A stretch of 64,000 nt of DNA, from assembly GCF_002895925.1 (NCBI RefSeq), contig NZ_NWUO01000004.1, forward strand, positions 124,001 through 188,000, in the 5' to 3' direction. Each line of letters begins with the position of its first letter. Within the stretch, counting starts at the first letter, position 1. The position numbers and the translations under genes are program-made. The notes under the pieces are model-generated. The model was not told the DNA's origin. It made no database searches and worked only from the letters and a program-made list of their open reading frames with translations. Positions 21,025 to 28,595 of the stretch are shown piece after piece. The stretch comes from Mixta theicola. GTDB taxonomy: Bacteria; Pseudomonadota; Gammaproteobacteria; Enterobacterales; Enterobacteriaceae.

Positions 21025-21474
21025 ATGAAATGCCGTAGGGAGCAAAACCGCAGCGCGCAGCGCGGCTTTACATTGCTGGAAATCATGGTGGTTATCGTGA
21101 TTTTAGGCTTGCTGGCCAGCCTGACGATTCCACGCCTGATGGGAAGTAAACAGAAGGCGGATATACAAAAAGCCAGGAGCGATATTGCCACGCTGGAAAA
21201 CGCGCTGGATATGTACAAGCTGGATAATTATCGTTATCCCACCAGCGAACAAGGACTTAACGCGCTGGTGAAAGAGCCGACCAGCGAACCGCTGCCCAAA
21301 AATTACCGTGCCGAAGGCTATATCCGCCGCCTGCCGCAGGATCCCTGGGGTAACGACTATCAGCTGCTTAATCCGGGCGAACATAGCGCGATCGATATTT
21401 TTTCATTCGGTCCCGGCGGCGAAATGCAGCCGGAACAGTTTATCGGCAACTGGCCTGATGAAAATTCGAACTGA
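21025..21474 (+). CDS. gspG: Major pseudopilin GspG
   Basis: GspG is the main subunit of the pseudopilus piston. The 149-residue prepilin has a short basic leader ending RG, with cleavage expected before FTLLEIMVVIVILGLLASL, and Glu at mature position 5. The C-terminal part has the family's LPQDPWGNDYQ and FSFGPGG motifs that shape the calcium-binding loop. A TTG 18 bases upstream is possible, but the ATG at 21025 has AAGGAAATAATC before it and gives a normal leader. Confidence 0.97.
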   Translation: MKCRREQNRSAQRGFTLLEIMVVIVILGLLASLTIPRLMGSKQKADIQKARSDIATLENALDMYKLDNYRYPTSEQGLNALVKEPTSEPLPKNYRAEGYIRRLPQDPWGNDYQLLNPGEHSAIDIFSFGPGGEMQPEQFIGNWPDENSN

Positions 21475-22051
21475 TCGCGCATATGCCAGGGGATTCACGC
21501 TGCTGGAAGTGCTGTGCGTCATCGCGCTGGTGGGAATGGCGAGCATGATGGTGATGCTCTCTATCCCGCACAACGGTCATCAGCGTCAGGATGAATACCA
21601 AAAGATTCAAACCCGGATAGCGCAGACGGCGCAGCAGGCGCAGCTTACGGGAGATGTTTACGGCTTTCGCCTGCTGCCTGATGGCTGGGAGATTGTGGTG
21701 CTGCGGCGCAACCAGTCGGCAGCTTCACTTCAACAAACGGAACAAAGCCCGGTTGCTGGCTATCACTGGCAGCTGGCCAGTTACGGCAGGCATGTCGTCA
21801 GGCATCAGCTGCCCGCAGATTTTCAGCTAACGCTGCTGACGGACACGCAGCGTTTCGATTCCGGTACGTCGGCGGATCCCGCTGCTGCTCCTCAGGTACT
21901 GTTTTTACCCGGAGGGGAAGTAACGCCATTTCGTTTTTATCTGCGGGATATTACTGACAGGCAGGCACAGGCGGTGCAACCGGTTATTCATATTAACGAC
22001 CGGGGAATAATCGCTGAATCGGAAGGCCAAATTGCCGATACGCCGGGATGA
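21458..22051 (+). CDS. gspH: Minor pseudopilin GspH
   Basis: This 197-residue prepilin has the cleavage motif RGFTLLEVLCVIALVG and Glu at +5. The rest is a beta-rich globular domain (YGFRLLPDGWEIVVLRRN). GspH is thought to join the GspIJK tip to the GspG filament. The frame is open much further upstream inside gspG; the ATG at 21458 is used because it puts the prepilin leader at the N-terminus. It overlaps gspG by 17 bases. Confidence 0.93.
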   Translation: MKIRTDRAYARGFTLLEVLCVIALVGMASMMVMLSIPHNGHQRQDEYQKIQTRIAQTAQQAQLTGDVYGFRLLPDGWEIVVLRRNQSAASLQQTEQSPVAGYHWQLASYGRHVVRHQLPADFQLTLLTDTQRFDSGTSADPAAAPQVLFLPGGEVTPFRFYLRDITDRQAQAVQPVIHINDRGIIAESEGQIADTPG

Positions 22052-22428
22052 ATATGAAAGAGAAGGGAATGACATTATTAGAAGTGCTGGTAGCGATTTT
22101 TATTATTGCCGTTTCCGCCAGTGCCGTGGTGAGAATTGGTAGCCAGCAGGCTAATACGCTGAGCCACCTGCAACAGAAACAGCTGGGGATCTGGCTGGCG
22201 GATAACAAGCTGGTGGCGTTAAGCGAAAGTCGCACCGCCGTCAGCGCCAACTGGCGGCATGAAGAGACCATTATGGCCGATCGCCAATGGTTTGTTCGTT
22301 GGCGCAGCATCGACACAACCGATCCGCAGATCAATGCCCTGGTTGTTGAAGTCCGTAACGATAAAAAACAAAACAAACCACTGACGGCCCTACAAACCTA
22401 TGTGAGCAGCAATCATGGCGAGCGCTAA
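22048..22428 (+). CDS. gspI: Minor pseudopilin GspI
   Basis: This 126-residue prepilin begins MNMKEKGMTLLEVLVAIFII, a minimal leader with cleavage after KG and Glu at +5. Family motifs follow: a conserved LADNKLVAL-type helix and the beta sheet with WFVRW. GspI starts assembly of the pseudopilus tip with GspJ and GspK. Its ATG overlaps the gspH stop (ATGA). Confidence 0.95.
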   Translation: MNMKEKGMTLLEVLVAIFIIAVSASAVVRIGSQQANTLSHLQQKQLGIWLADNKLVALSESRTAVSANWRHEETIMADRQWFVRWRSIDTTDPQINALVVEVRNDKKQNKPLTALQTYVSSNHGER

Positions 22429-23035
22429 TCGATACCGCCGAACTCTGCAGCGCGGCTTTACGCTGTTGGAAATATTGATTGCTCTGGCGCTGACCGCTGG
22501 CCTGAGCCTGATGTGCTGGCAGGTGATGCACGGCGTGTTGTTAAACAGCGCGACGATAAAGCAACAGTCAACGCGGTTCACGCAGCTACAGTTTGCCGTC
22601 ACCCTGTTGGAAAGGGATTTTAGCCAGGCGATGGTGTCCGCAACGCAGAGAAACCAGCTGACGGAGAGCGAAGCGGCCGCCAGGCAGGCGCTGTTAGCGG
22701 AAACGCAGGCGCATTTCCTGCGCCATAACTGGCTCAACCCCGGCGCGCTGTTGCCGCGCACCGAGCTTGAAGAAGTGGCATACCGGCTGAAGCAGGGCAG
22801 GCTGGAAAGATTAAGCTGGCGCTATCCGCAGCAGGGGGAAGATATGCCGCCTGCTATCACCACATTATTAACCGATACCGAATCCTTTCACATTTCTTAT
22901 TATCGGGATGGGAAAGTAACGGATCGCTGGAATATGTTTAGCGCCTTGCCGGACAGCGTAAAGATTACTCTCCGGCTGACAGGCGTCGGCGAGATTCATC
23001 GTCGCATTATCGTAAAACCTACCGGTAAGGGATGA
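22415..23035 (+). CDS. gspJ: Minor pseudopilin GspJ
   Basis: This 206-residue prepilin has leader and cleavage motif LQRGFTLLEILIALALTAGL with Glu at +5. The middle contains QLQFAVTLLERDFSQAM and a region rich in beta strands (EVAYRLKQGRLERLSWRYP), as in the GspI-J-K tip complex. It overlaps gspI by 14 bases and gspK by 4, so the minor pseudopilins are translationally linked. Confidence 0.95.
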   Translation: MASANRYRRTLQRGFTLLEILIALALTAGLSLMCWQVMHGVLLNSATIKQQSTRFTQLQFAVTLLERDFSQAMVSATQRNQLTESEAAARQALLAETQAHFLRHNWLNPGALLPRTELEEVAYRLKQGRLERLSWRYPQQGEDMPPAITTLLTDTESFHISYYRDGKVTDRWNMFSALPDSVKITLRLTGVGEIHRRIIVKPTGKG

Positions 23036-24066
23036 ATATGTCGCGCCAAAAGGGAAGCGCTCTGCTGCTGGCATTGTTAATCATGGCGTTAATTACCGGC
23101 ATCGCGGTAGTCACCGGCGATGACTTACAGCGGGCGCTGGTAAGAAATCAGACGCTGCAGTGGCAAACCGAAGCGAAGTGGGCGCTATCAGGCAATGAGG
23201 CTATTATTCTAAGCCAGCTGACCGGTCATCTGCCGTCGAGTAATGCGATACACCGGCCCGGTAAGATTGACGACATGATAATTGAATACCGTCTGCGGGA
23301 TTTAAATAGCTGTTTTAATCTTAATGCGCTGCAACGCGTATCGCATCAGGCTGGATCTCAGCCGGTTGACGCCAGCGCCGAAGTTGTGGGAGCGCCGCCA
23401 AAAGCCGTTGAGCCGCCGCCGAAAACGGCAAAGAAAACGGCGGAAACCACGATGCCGCAGGCGAAAGAGCCTAATTCCGTTGCCGTATTTACACAGTTGG
23501 TGAAGTACGTAACGGGACTCGATAACGAGGCAGCGCAGCGGTTAACGCACAAAGTGGTGGAATGGGCTAATCCTGCGCCTTTGCTCGCCAGCGTCGATGG
23601 GCAGGCTGATGGGAAAAACAGGCTGCCCCCGATAATGGATATTAGCGAGTTACGTATTATCCCAGACCTTGAACTGACGCATTACCAGCAATTAAAGCCT
23701 TGGCTCTGCGTGCTGCCGGATACAGCGTTGAAAATTAATATTAACGCTCTGGAGGAGGCCAGCGCTCCGCTGCTGTCGGCGCTGACTATCGGTGAGCTAA
23801 CAATAGATAAAGCCAAAACATTAATCCAAAGCCGTCCCGCGCAAGGATGGGATAAGCCTGAAGCAATAACCGCCTGGCTGACGGAAAATAATCAGTCATC
23901 AGCGGAGAAAATTATGCCGCTGTTAACGCTAACCGGTAATTACTTTTTACTCAGCCAGTGGGCGATGCGGGAAGAACAACGTTATGAGCTGCATTCATTA
24001 ATAAAATATGACGGAAAAGATACTCATATTGAACAGCGTAAATACGGCATAAGCGGAATTAATTAA
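23032..24066 (+). CDS. gspK: Minor pseudopilin GspK (tip)
   Basis: The 344-residue GspK caps the pseudopilus. It begins MNMSRQKGSALLLALLIMAL; the hydrophobic start lacks the +5 Glu, which is normal for GspK. The family's alpha domain is present (LNALQRVSHQ, DISELRIIP, LPDTALKININALEE). An unusual Ala/Pro/Lys-rich stretch (about residues 105-150: VVGAPPKAVEPPPKTAKKTA and onward) is inserted in the large domain. ATGA overlap with gspJ. Confidence 0.95.
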   Translation: MNMSRQKGSALLLALLIMALITGIAVVTGDDLQRALVRNQTLQWQTEAKWALSGNEAIILSQLTGHLPSSNAIHRPGKIDDMIIEYRLRDLNSCFNLNALQRVSHQAGSQPVDASAEVVGAPPKAVEPPPKTAKKTAETTMPQAKEPNSVAVFTQLVKYVTGLDNEAAQRLTHKVVEWANPAPLLASVDGQADGKNRLPPIMDISELRIIPDLELTHYQQLKPWLCVLPDTALKININALEEASAPLLSALTIGELTIDKAKTLIQSRPAQGWDKPEAITAWLTENNQSSAEKIMPLLTLTGNYFLLSQWAMREEQRYELHSLIKYDGKDTHIEQRKYGISGIN

Positions 24067-24090
24067 AACAAACGCAAAAGGGAATTTTGG

Positions 24091-25242
24091 ATGCCTGGCC
24101 AATTATTTATCAGACCCTCCCTGTCAGTTAATGAGCGGGTTGAATGGCTGTACCAGACCCAGGGAGATGCGCCGGTTAGCGGCGAACTTACGGATATGAC
24201 GCAGCTTAATAGGTTACAAACGTACGCTGCCGATGCCGAGGTCATTCTGCTGGTGCCTGGCGAAATGGTTATCTGCCTGCCCGCCGCTTTGCCGCTCATG
24301 GTTAAGGCAAAGCTGAATAAAAAGATGCTGAAGGCGCTGCCTTACCAGATTGAAGAGCAGATTATCGGCCCGGTGGAGGATCTGCACTGGACAGTGATCT
24401 CGTTTAAATCGCCTTATTATCTGCTGGGTATTAGCCAGCAGCAGCTACAGCAATGGCAAACGTTGTTTATTGAAGGCTTATTGCCATTGCATCGTATTAT
24501 ACCCGATAGCTTTTGTTTACCCGTTGCGCCTGATGAGGGCTGGAGTCTGTTATATGATAACCAGCGCTGCATTGTTCGGCAGCATGAATACCGCGGTCTG
24601 GTGCTAAAAGCGGGCTGGCTTGTACAGTTAGCGGGTTATGACCAGGTGCCGGTTGATGTTTACGGCAACGAGTTTTCTGCTACGCCGCCTGCGCGTTGGC
24701 AACATAAAGTACGCGGTGAAACGCTGGATATACTGGCGTATCACTCATTGCATTCGCACGTTAATTTGCTGGAAAAACCGTTACGTATCGCCGGGAAGCA
24801 AACACTGCCGGGATGGCGGATCGTGCCGGGCATAGCGGCGGCGGGGCTACTGGCTATCTGTATCGGACTGTTGTTAAGCGGCCAGAATTACTGGCAGCAG
24901 GCAGCCCGGCTGGAAGAAAAAAATATTCGCCTGTATCAGGCGCTGACCCATACGCAGAAAAAAATCAGTAATCCCCGTTTTCATCTGATGCAGCGCCTGA
25001 AAAGCAAAGCGGATCATAGTCCGCATTCTGATTTCAGACAGGTAATGCTAAAGATCGCTGAGGCCAGAAACCTGCATCCTGAGGTGACAATTAGCCGGCT
25101 ACGCTATTCTGCGGCTGATAATTTACTGCAATTAACGGCTGAGGGAAAAGAATGGGAAGCTTTTTCCACTTTGTTGAACGCCCAGCCTGTTTATCAGCAA
25201 AGCGTTACCGGTGGTAATAAATCCTCCTTATTGCATGAGTAA
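24091..25242 (+). CDS. gspL: Type II secretion protein GspL
   Basis: GspL ties the ATPase GspE to the membrane platform. The 383-residue product has an actin-like cytoplasmic domain (about residues 1-240) with MLKALPYQIEEQIIGPVEDL, a single membrane helix (IVPGIAAAGLLAICIGLLLS, about 245-265), and a small periplasmic ferredoxin-like domain (VTISRLRYSAADNLLQLTAEG). It begins MPGQLFIRPSL. It precedes gspM by 3 bases. Confidence 0.94.
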   Translation: MPGQLFIRPSLSVNERVEWLYQTQGDAPVSGELTDMTQLNRLQTYAADAEVILLVPGEMVICLPAALPLMVKAKLNKKMLKALPYQIEEQIIGPVEDLHWTVISFKSPYYLLGISQQQLQQWQTLFIEGLLPLHRIIPDSFCLPVAPDEGWSLLYDNQRCIVRQHEYRGLVLKAGWLVQLAGYDQVPVDVYGNEFSATPPARWQHKVRGETLDILAYHSLHSHVNLLEKPLRIAGKQTLPGWRIVPGIAAAGLLAICIGLLLSGQNYWQQAARLEEKNIRLYQALTHTQKKISNPRFHLMQRLKSKADHSPHSDFRQVMLKIAEARNLHPEVTISRLRYSAADNLLQLTAEGKEWEAFSTLLNAQPVYQQSVTGGNKSSLLHE

Positions 25243-25245
25243 ATA

Positions 25246-25764
25246 ATGATGAAACAACGTTTATTTCAGCGCTGGAGTGACTATTCAATACGGGAAAAGG
25301 TGCTCCTGGCGGTGCTGGCTGTTGCTGGCGTACTAATTCTGTGCTGGTTTGGATTACTGTCTCCATTGATGGATTATCAACAAAAGGGAAAAGAGAAAAT
25401 GAATAAGGCGGTACAGGATTATTTATGGATGGCTGATAACGCAGCGCAATTTGATTTTATTTCTCCGGGAAAGGGAACAGAGGATCGCAACCTGGTACAG
25501 CGGGTTACGCAGGCGCTGAAAGAATATAAGCCAGAATTAACTATCGGCCCGGTGAACGAGCAGCAGCTGGAGCTGATTGGCGGCAGTGAACCCGTTGAAT
25601 TTCTTCCGCTGATGCGCTTCTTAATTTATTTACAGGCTGACCAGGCTATCAAGGTAGATGAGGTCGATTTAGCTGCGGTAAAGGGTGACAGCAATCTGGT
25701 GCATATTAATAAGCTGATATTAAGCTGTGAAGCGAAAAGCATGTTGTGCAGGCAGGCAAAATAG
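25246..25764 (+). CDS. gspM: Type II secretion protein GspM
   Basis: GspM is the bitopic partner of GspL. The 172-residue product has a short cytoplasmic N-terminus with FQRWSDYSIREKVLLAVLAV, one membrane helix (about residues 18-39), a helical linker and a periplasmic ferredoxin-like domain. Two adjacent ATGs (25246, 25249) could start it. It ends exactly where the peptidase gene starts. Confidence 0.92.
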   Translation: MMKQRLFQRWSDYSIREKVLLAVLAVAGVLILCWFGLLSPLMDYQQKGKEKMNKAVQDYLWMADNAAQFDFISPGKGTEDRNLVQRVTQALKEYKPELTIGPVNEQQLELIGGSEPVEFLPLMRFLIYLQADQAIKVDEVDLAAVKGDSNLVHINKLILSCEAKSMLCRQAK

Positions 25765-26625
25765 ATGGTGCTTGACGATATTTTTCTGGTATCGACAGCG
25801 AGCCTGCCGCCGTGGCTAGGGTGGAGTAGCCTGACAATTATTGGCCTGTGCGTGGGCAGTTTTCTTAACGTTATTATTTATCGTGTACCGTTGATGATCG
25901 CTGCGGCCGATCGTCTCTCCTCTACAGAGACAGGCGGCCCACAGGATATTCATCGCTTCAATTTATGGCTACCGGCATCGCATTGTCCACGCTGTCAACA
26001 AACGGTGGCATGGCACGATAATATTCCGTTAATCAGCTGGCTGTTATTACAGGCGAAATGTCGTCATTGTCGTCAGGCGATTAGTGGCCGGTATCCGACG
26101 GTTGAAGCGGCATCGCTCGTTCTGACGCTGGTGGCGGGATATTATTTCCCTCCGGGCGTCACGCTGTGTGGCGTGTTGCTGTTTGGCTGGCTATTGCTGG
26201 CGTTAACCGTTATCGATCTTGATTGCGGGCTGTTACCTGACTGGCTGACCTATAGCCTGCTCTGGAGCGGGCTGCTATTCAATCTGCACGATCGCTTTGT
26301 CCCTTTATCATCGGCGGTCATCGGTGCAGTGGCGGGTTATACGGTGCTTTGGCTGATTGTGATGTCTGCCAATCACGTCACCGGCAAACAGTGTATGGGC
26401 TACGGCGATTTGAAGCTAACCGCGGCGCTGGGCGCCTGGCTGGGATGGCAGGCGTTGCCCTTGTTACTGTTGCTGGCCTCTTCGTTAGGGGTGCTGATGA
26501 TAGTGCTGCTTAATTTGCTGGCTAAGAAAAGCCTGAATACCGCTCTGCCTTTTGGTCCAGCCTTAGCGTTTAGCGCCTCAGTATTAATGGTCATGAATCA
26601 GCTGGACAACCTTTCTGGCTGGTAG
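25765..26625 (+). CDS. gspO: Prepilin peptidase / N-methyltransferase GspO
   Basis: GspO (PilD family) cuts the leaders of the pseudopilins after Gly and methylates the new N-terminus. The 286-residue membrane protein has the N-terminal motif GLCVGSFLNVIIYRVP, two CxxC pairs (CPRC and CRHC) that form the zinc site, and the two catalytic Asp motifs (VIDLDCGLLPD and MGYGDLKL). About eight membrane segments are seen. It completes the set of genes for pseudopilus maturation, so the operon does not need a PilD from elsewhere. Confidence 0.96.
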   Translation: MVLDDIFLVSTASLPPWLGWSSLTIIGLCVGSFLNVIIYRVPLMIAAADRLSSTETGGPQDIHRFNLWLPASHCPRCQQTVAWHDNIPLISWLLLQAKCRHCRQAISGRYPTVEAASLVLTLVAGYYFPPGVTLCGVLLFGWLLLALTVIDLDCGLLPDWLTYSLLWSGLLFNLHDRFVPLSSAVIGAVAGYTVLWLIVMSANHVTGKQCMGYGDLKLTAALGAWLGWQALPLLLLLASSLGVLMIVLLNLLAKKSLNTALPFGPALAFSASVLMVMNQLDNLSGW

Positions 26626-26686
26626 GCTGGCATATTCAACGGCCGGTGCCTGGCGCGGCAGAATAACCACTAAATTAAGGAAGATT

Positions 26687-27094
26687 ATGTTAATTAAACG
26701 ATTATATTGCACCGCTGCGTTAATTCTGCTGCTTACCGGCTGCCAAAATTCAGTAAAAAAAGCAGAACAACCCGTGACGGTAAACGTTATATCGCCTGAA
26801 AGTCAGGTCAGCCAGCTGGCGGCCGTTGTTGCAGGCGGCGTTTACCTCAGGCAGCAATGTCAGGATCTCCAGGTGCCGGAGCGAGAGACTTTACTCTCAC
26901 AGGTTATCTCTCTGGCGGAGCAGCGGGGCTGGGATGCATATAATAGCGTATATCTGATGCTGCCCAGCCAAAGCGAAATGTTTTACCAGGGCTTGCTCAA
27001 CGATACAACCCCCTTATCTACCCAGTGTAAATTCTTCAAAAGCCATATCGGACCGTTAGTGGCAATGAAACAGGAAAAGCGTCCGGTTTATTAA
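26687..27094 (+). CDS. gspS: Type II secretion pilotin lipoprotein (OutS/PulS type)
   Basis: The 135-residue product has a lipoprotein signal peptide with lipobox LLTGC (Cys19). A helical domain with VSQLAAVVAGGVYLRQQC and LAEQRGW follows, resembling PulS/OutS pilotins, which bind the C-terminal tail of GspD and carry it to the outer membrane. The two later Cys residues (in LRQQC and STQCKFF) fit the disulfide of that family. It follows gspO by ~60 bases, with AAGGAAG before the ATG. Confidence 0.88.
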   Translation: MLIKRLYCTAALILLLTGCQNSVKKAEQPVTVNVISPESQVSQLAAVVAGGVYLRQQCQDLQVPERETLLSQVISLAEQRGWDAYNSVYLMLPSQSEMFYQGLLNDTTPLSTQCKFFKSHIGPLVAMKQEKRPVY

Positions 27095-27211
27095 GCCAGG
27101 ACTGGAAAGACCGGAATGAAATCGCTTTGATGCCGTGCTTCAGTAAACCACTACACAGGCTATGGTGTCGGGCCGACAGGCGGCGGCGGCATGAACTACA
27201 AGGGAGTGCCG

Positions 27212-28000
27212 ATGGTTAATGGTTACGTTGATACTCTTGATACCATTTATCGCGAAGAGGTTCAGCATAGCACCATTAATGTGGGTATCAATAAAGGAGA
27301 AGTGAACGGCGAGCTGAATACGGATGCGGATAAGATGTCTACCGTTACTGAAGATAAAAAAGTGGCCGGTAAGAATATCTCCTTTACGTTGGCTCCGGTT
27401 ATGCCTTCTAAGAAAAAAACCGACAGTGCCGATCTACCATCTGTAACACCATCGAAACCGACAACGCCGACACAGCCCGCTAACACCTGGCCAACGGTAA
27501 TACCGAGCAAGCCGATTATTACCAGCCCTGGCGGATCATCAGCCCTGGGCGGATTTACAGGAGCGGGTTCCGTGAAGCCAGTCGCCAATGCACCGGGCGG
27601 CGGCACGCGCTCGGATGTGACTCAGGCCGGTAAACCGAGTCGGTTATCTTCATCAACGCCAGCTGCGCCGGTTCAGTCTGTTAAATCCTCTTCCGGTAAC
27701 AGCAGTAAAAGCGATGTCGCTGTTAAAGCCACGGGAATAGATACCCATAAGACGGAGATAAACACGACTGCTTTAGGGACAACGCCCGGCGTTGCCGGAA
27801 TTTTTAAAGCAAGCCCGGCAAGCAACACACATTCACCGACGGCAGCATGGCCAGCTGTTCAACCGAACACCTCAATTGTTACCAGCATGGGATCATCAAG
27901 CATTCCGGGGCTTTTCAGTGGTAAGGGAAGTGCCAAATCGACGGCTGATGCAGGAAAAAAAATGGAGACCGTATCTGACACAGCGAAGAACCAAAAGTAA
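27212..28000 (+). CDS. Repetitive Ser/Thr/Pro/Gly-rich protein of unknown function
   Basis: I do not recognise this protein. From the ATG at 27212 (MVNGYVDTLDTIYREEVQHS) it has 262 residues; that ATG has AAGGGAG five bases upstream. An ATG at 27191 would add 7 residues but lacks a ribosome site. After an acidic N-terminal ~45 residues the chain is low in complexity. It contains two ~36-residue repeats, one starting TWPTVIPSKPIITSPGGSSA and one AWPAVQPNTSIVTSMGSSSI, each followed by a G-F or G-LF and GxGSxK pattern. There is no signal peptide, membrane segment or Cys. The frame is open upstream to 27131 (HYTGYGVGPTGGGG), so a 5' part may have been lost. It is the last gene after the secretion operon. 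Confidence 0.6.
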   Translation: MVNGYVDTLDTIYREEVQHSTINVGINKGEVNGELNTDADKMSTVTEDKKVAGKNISFTLAPVMPSKKKTDSADLPSVTPSKPTTPTQPANTWPTVIPSKPIITSPGGSSALGGFTGAGSVKPVANAPGGGTRSDVTQAGKPSRLSSSTPAAPVQSVKSSSGNSSKSDVAVKATGIDTHKTEINTTALGTTPGVAGIFKASPASNTHSPTAAWPAVQPNTSIVTSMGSSSIPGLFSGKGSAKSTADAGKKMETVSDTAKNQK

Positions 28001-28030
28001 TGACTAAGGACAGCCCCCTTTATATTGATA

Positions 28031-28085
28031 CAGGCGGGCTGGTAACCAGAAGGACCTCAGCGTGAGAAGAGGTCCCTCCAGCCTG
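28031..28085. other. Nested inverted repeats downstream of the unknown gene
   Basis: GGACCTC (28052-28058) pairs with GAGGTCC (28069-28075), and an outer pair CAGGC (28031-28035)/GCCTG (28081-28085) encloses it, with TGG/CCA between. There is no T-run, so it is not a standard terminator, although it may still mark the 3' end of the block's transcript. Confidence 0.5.
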
Positions 28086-28156
28086 AGAAAACCGGGGAAA
28101 TGACGGGTTAAATTTTTGCCAAAAAATTGGCTTGTATTTGCCTGACAATGCGTCCA

Positions 28157-28197
28157 TAATCCGTGCCCTCTTCAGTACCAGCGAAGGGCGCGGATTA
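28157..28197. other. Long hairpin-forming inverted repeat
   Basis: TAATCCGTGCCCT (28157-28169) and AGGGCGCGGATTA (28185-28197) can pair over 13 bases with a single G-T mismatch, around a 15-base loop. No T-run follows on either strand. It lies between the accessory block and the DnaA-box cluster and could be a junction relic or a structural part of the datA-like locus. Confidence 0.55.
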
Positions 28198-28311
28198 ATC
28201 TTTAACGGCCTTATTCAGGATTTGCTGGGAAATTTGTTGCCGACTAACGGCAGCAGGCTGATCAATATCCTTACGGTAAAAACATTACCTCTTCTGCGAG
28301 ATGCCAAAATG

Positions 28312-28560
28312 TTATCCACAGCGGTAAGCGGCGTCAGCTAAGCGAACAACGCATTTCGCCAAATGGGTTTAAACAGACTTATCCACAGGCTATGTTTATC
28401 TACAGCCGCACAGAGCCGTTATTGTTTACTTACATTATTACGGTAACTAACTGAAATATATAATTATGATAAGATTTCAATTTGTTATCGAGACCGCTTG
28501 CGCTTCCTGTTTCAGTTGAATGACAACGACTTTTTATTTTTATGCACAGCATGTGGAAAA
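28312..28560. promoter_or_regulatory. datA: DnaA-box cluster, probable datA locus
   Basis: Three exact matches to the DnaA box TTATNCACA are present: TTATCCACA at 28312-28320 and 28379-28387, and TTATGCACA at 28540-28548. One-mismatch boxes lie at 28396-28404 (TTATCTACA) and, inverted, at 28552-28560. The stretch between is AT-rich. In E. coli the datA locus, which binds many DnaA molecules and with IHF promotes hydrolysis of DnaA-ATP, lies between the glyVXY tRNA genes and queG. Here the cluster keeps its place beside queG. I found no convincing IHF consensus, so the function is inferred from box density and position. Confidence 0.7.
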
Positions 28561-28595
28561 GTCGGTGAGCTTACCGTGGGTGATTATATAAACAG

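Noticed and set aside
28132-28341. 69-residue frame between the unknown gene and queG
   Set aside because: It runs through the long inverted repeat and the first DnaA box, has no ribosome site, and resembles nothing I know.
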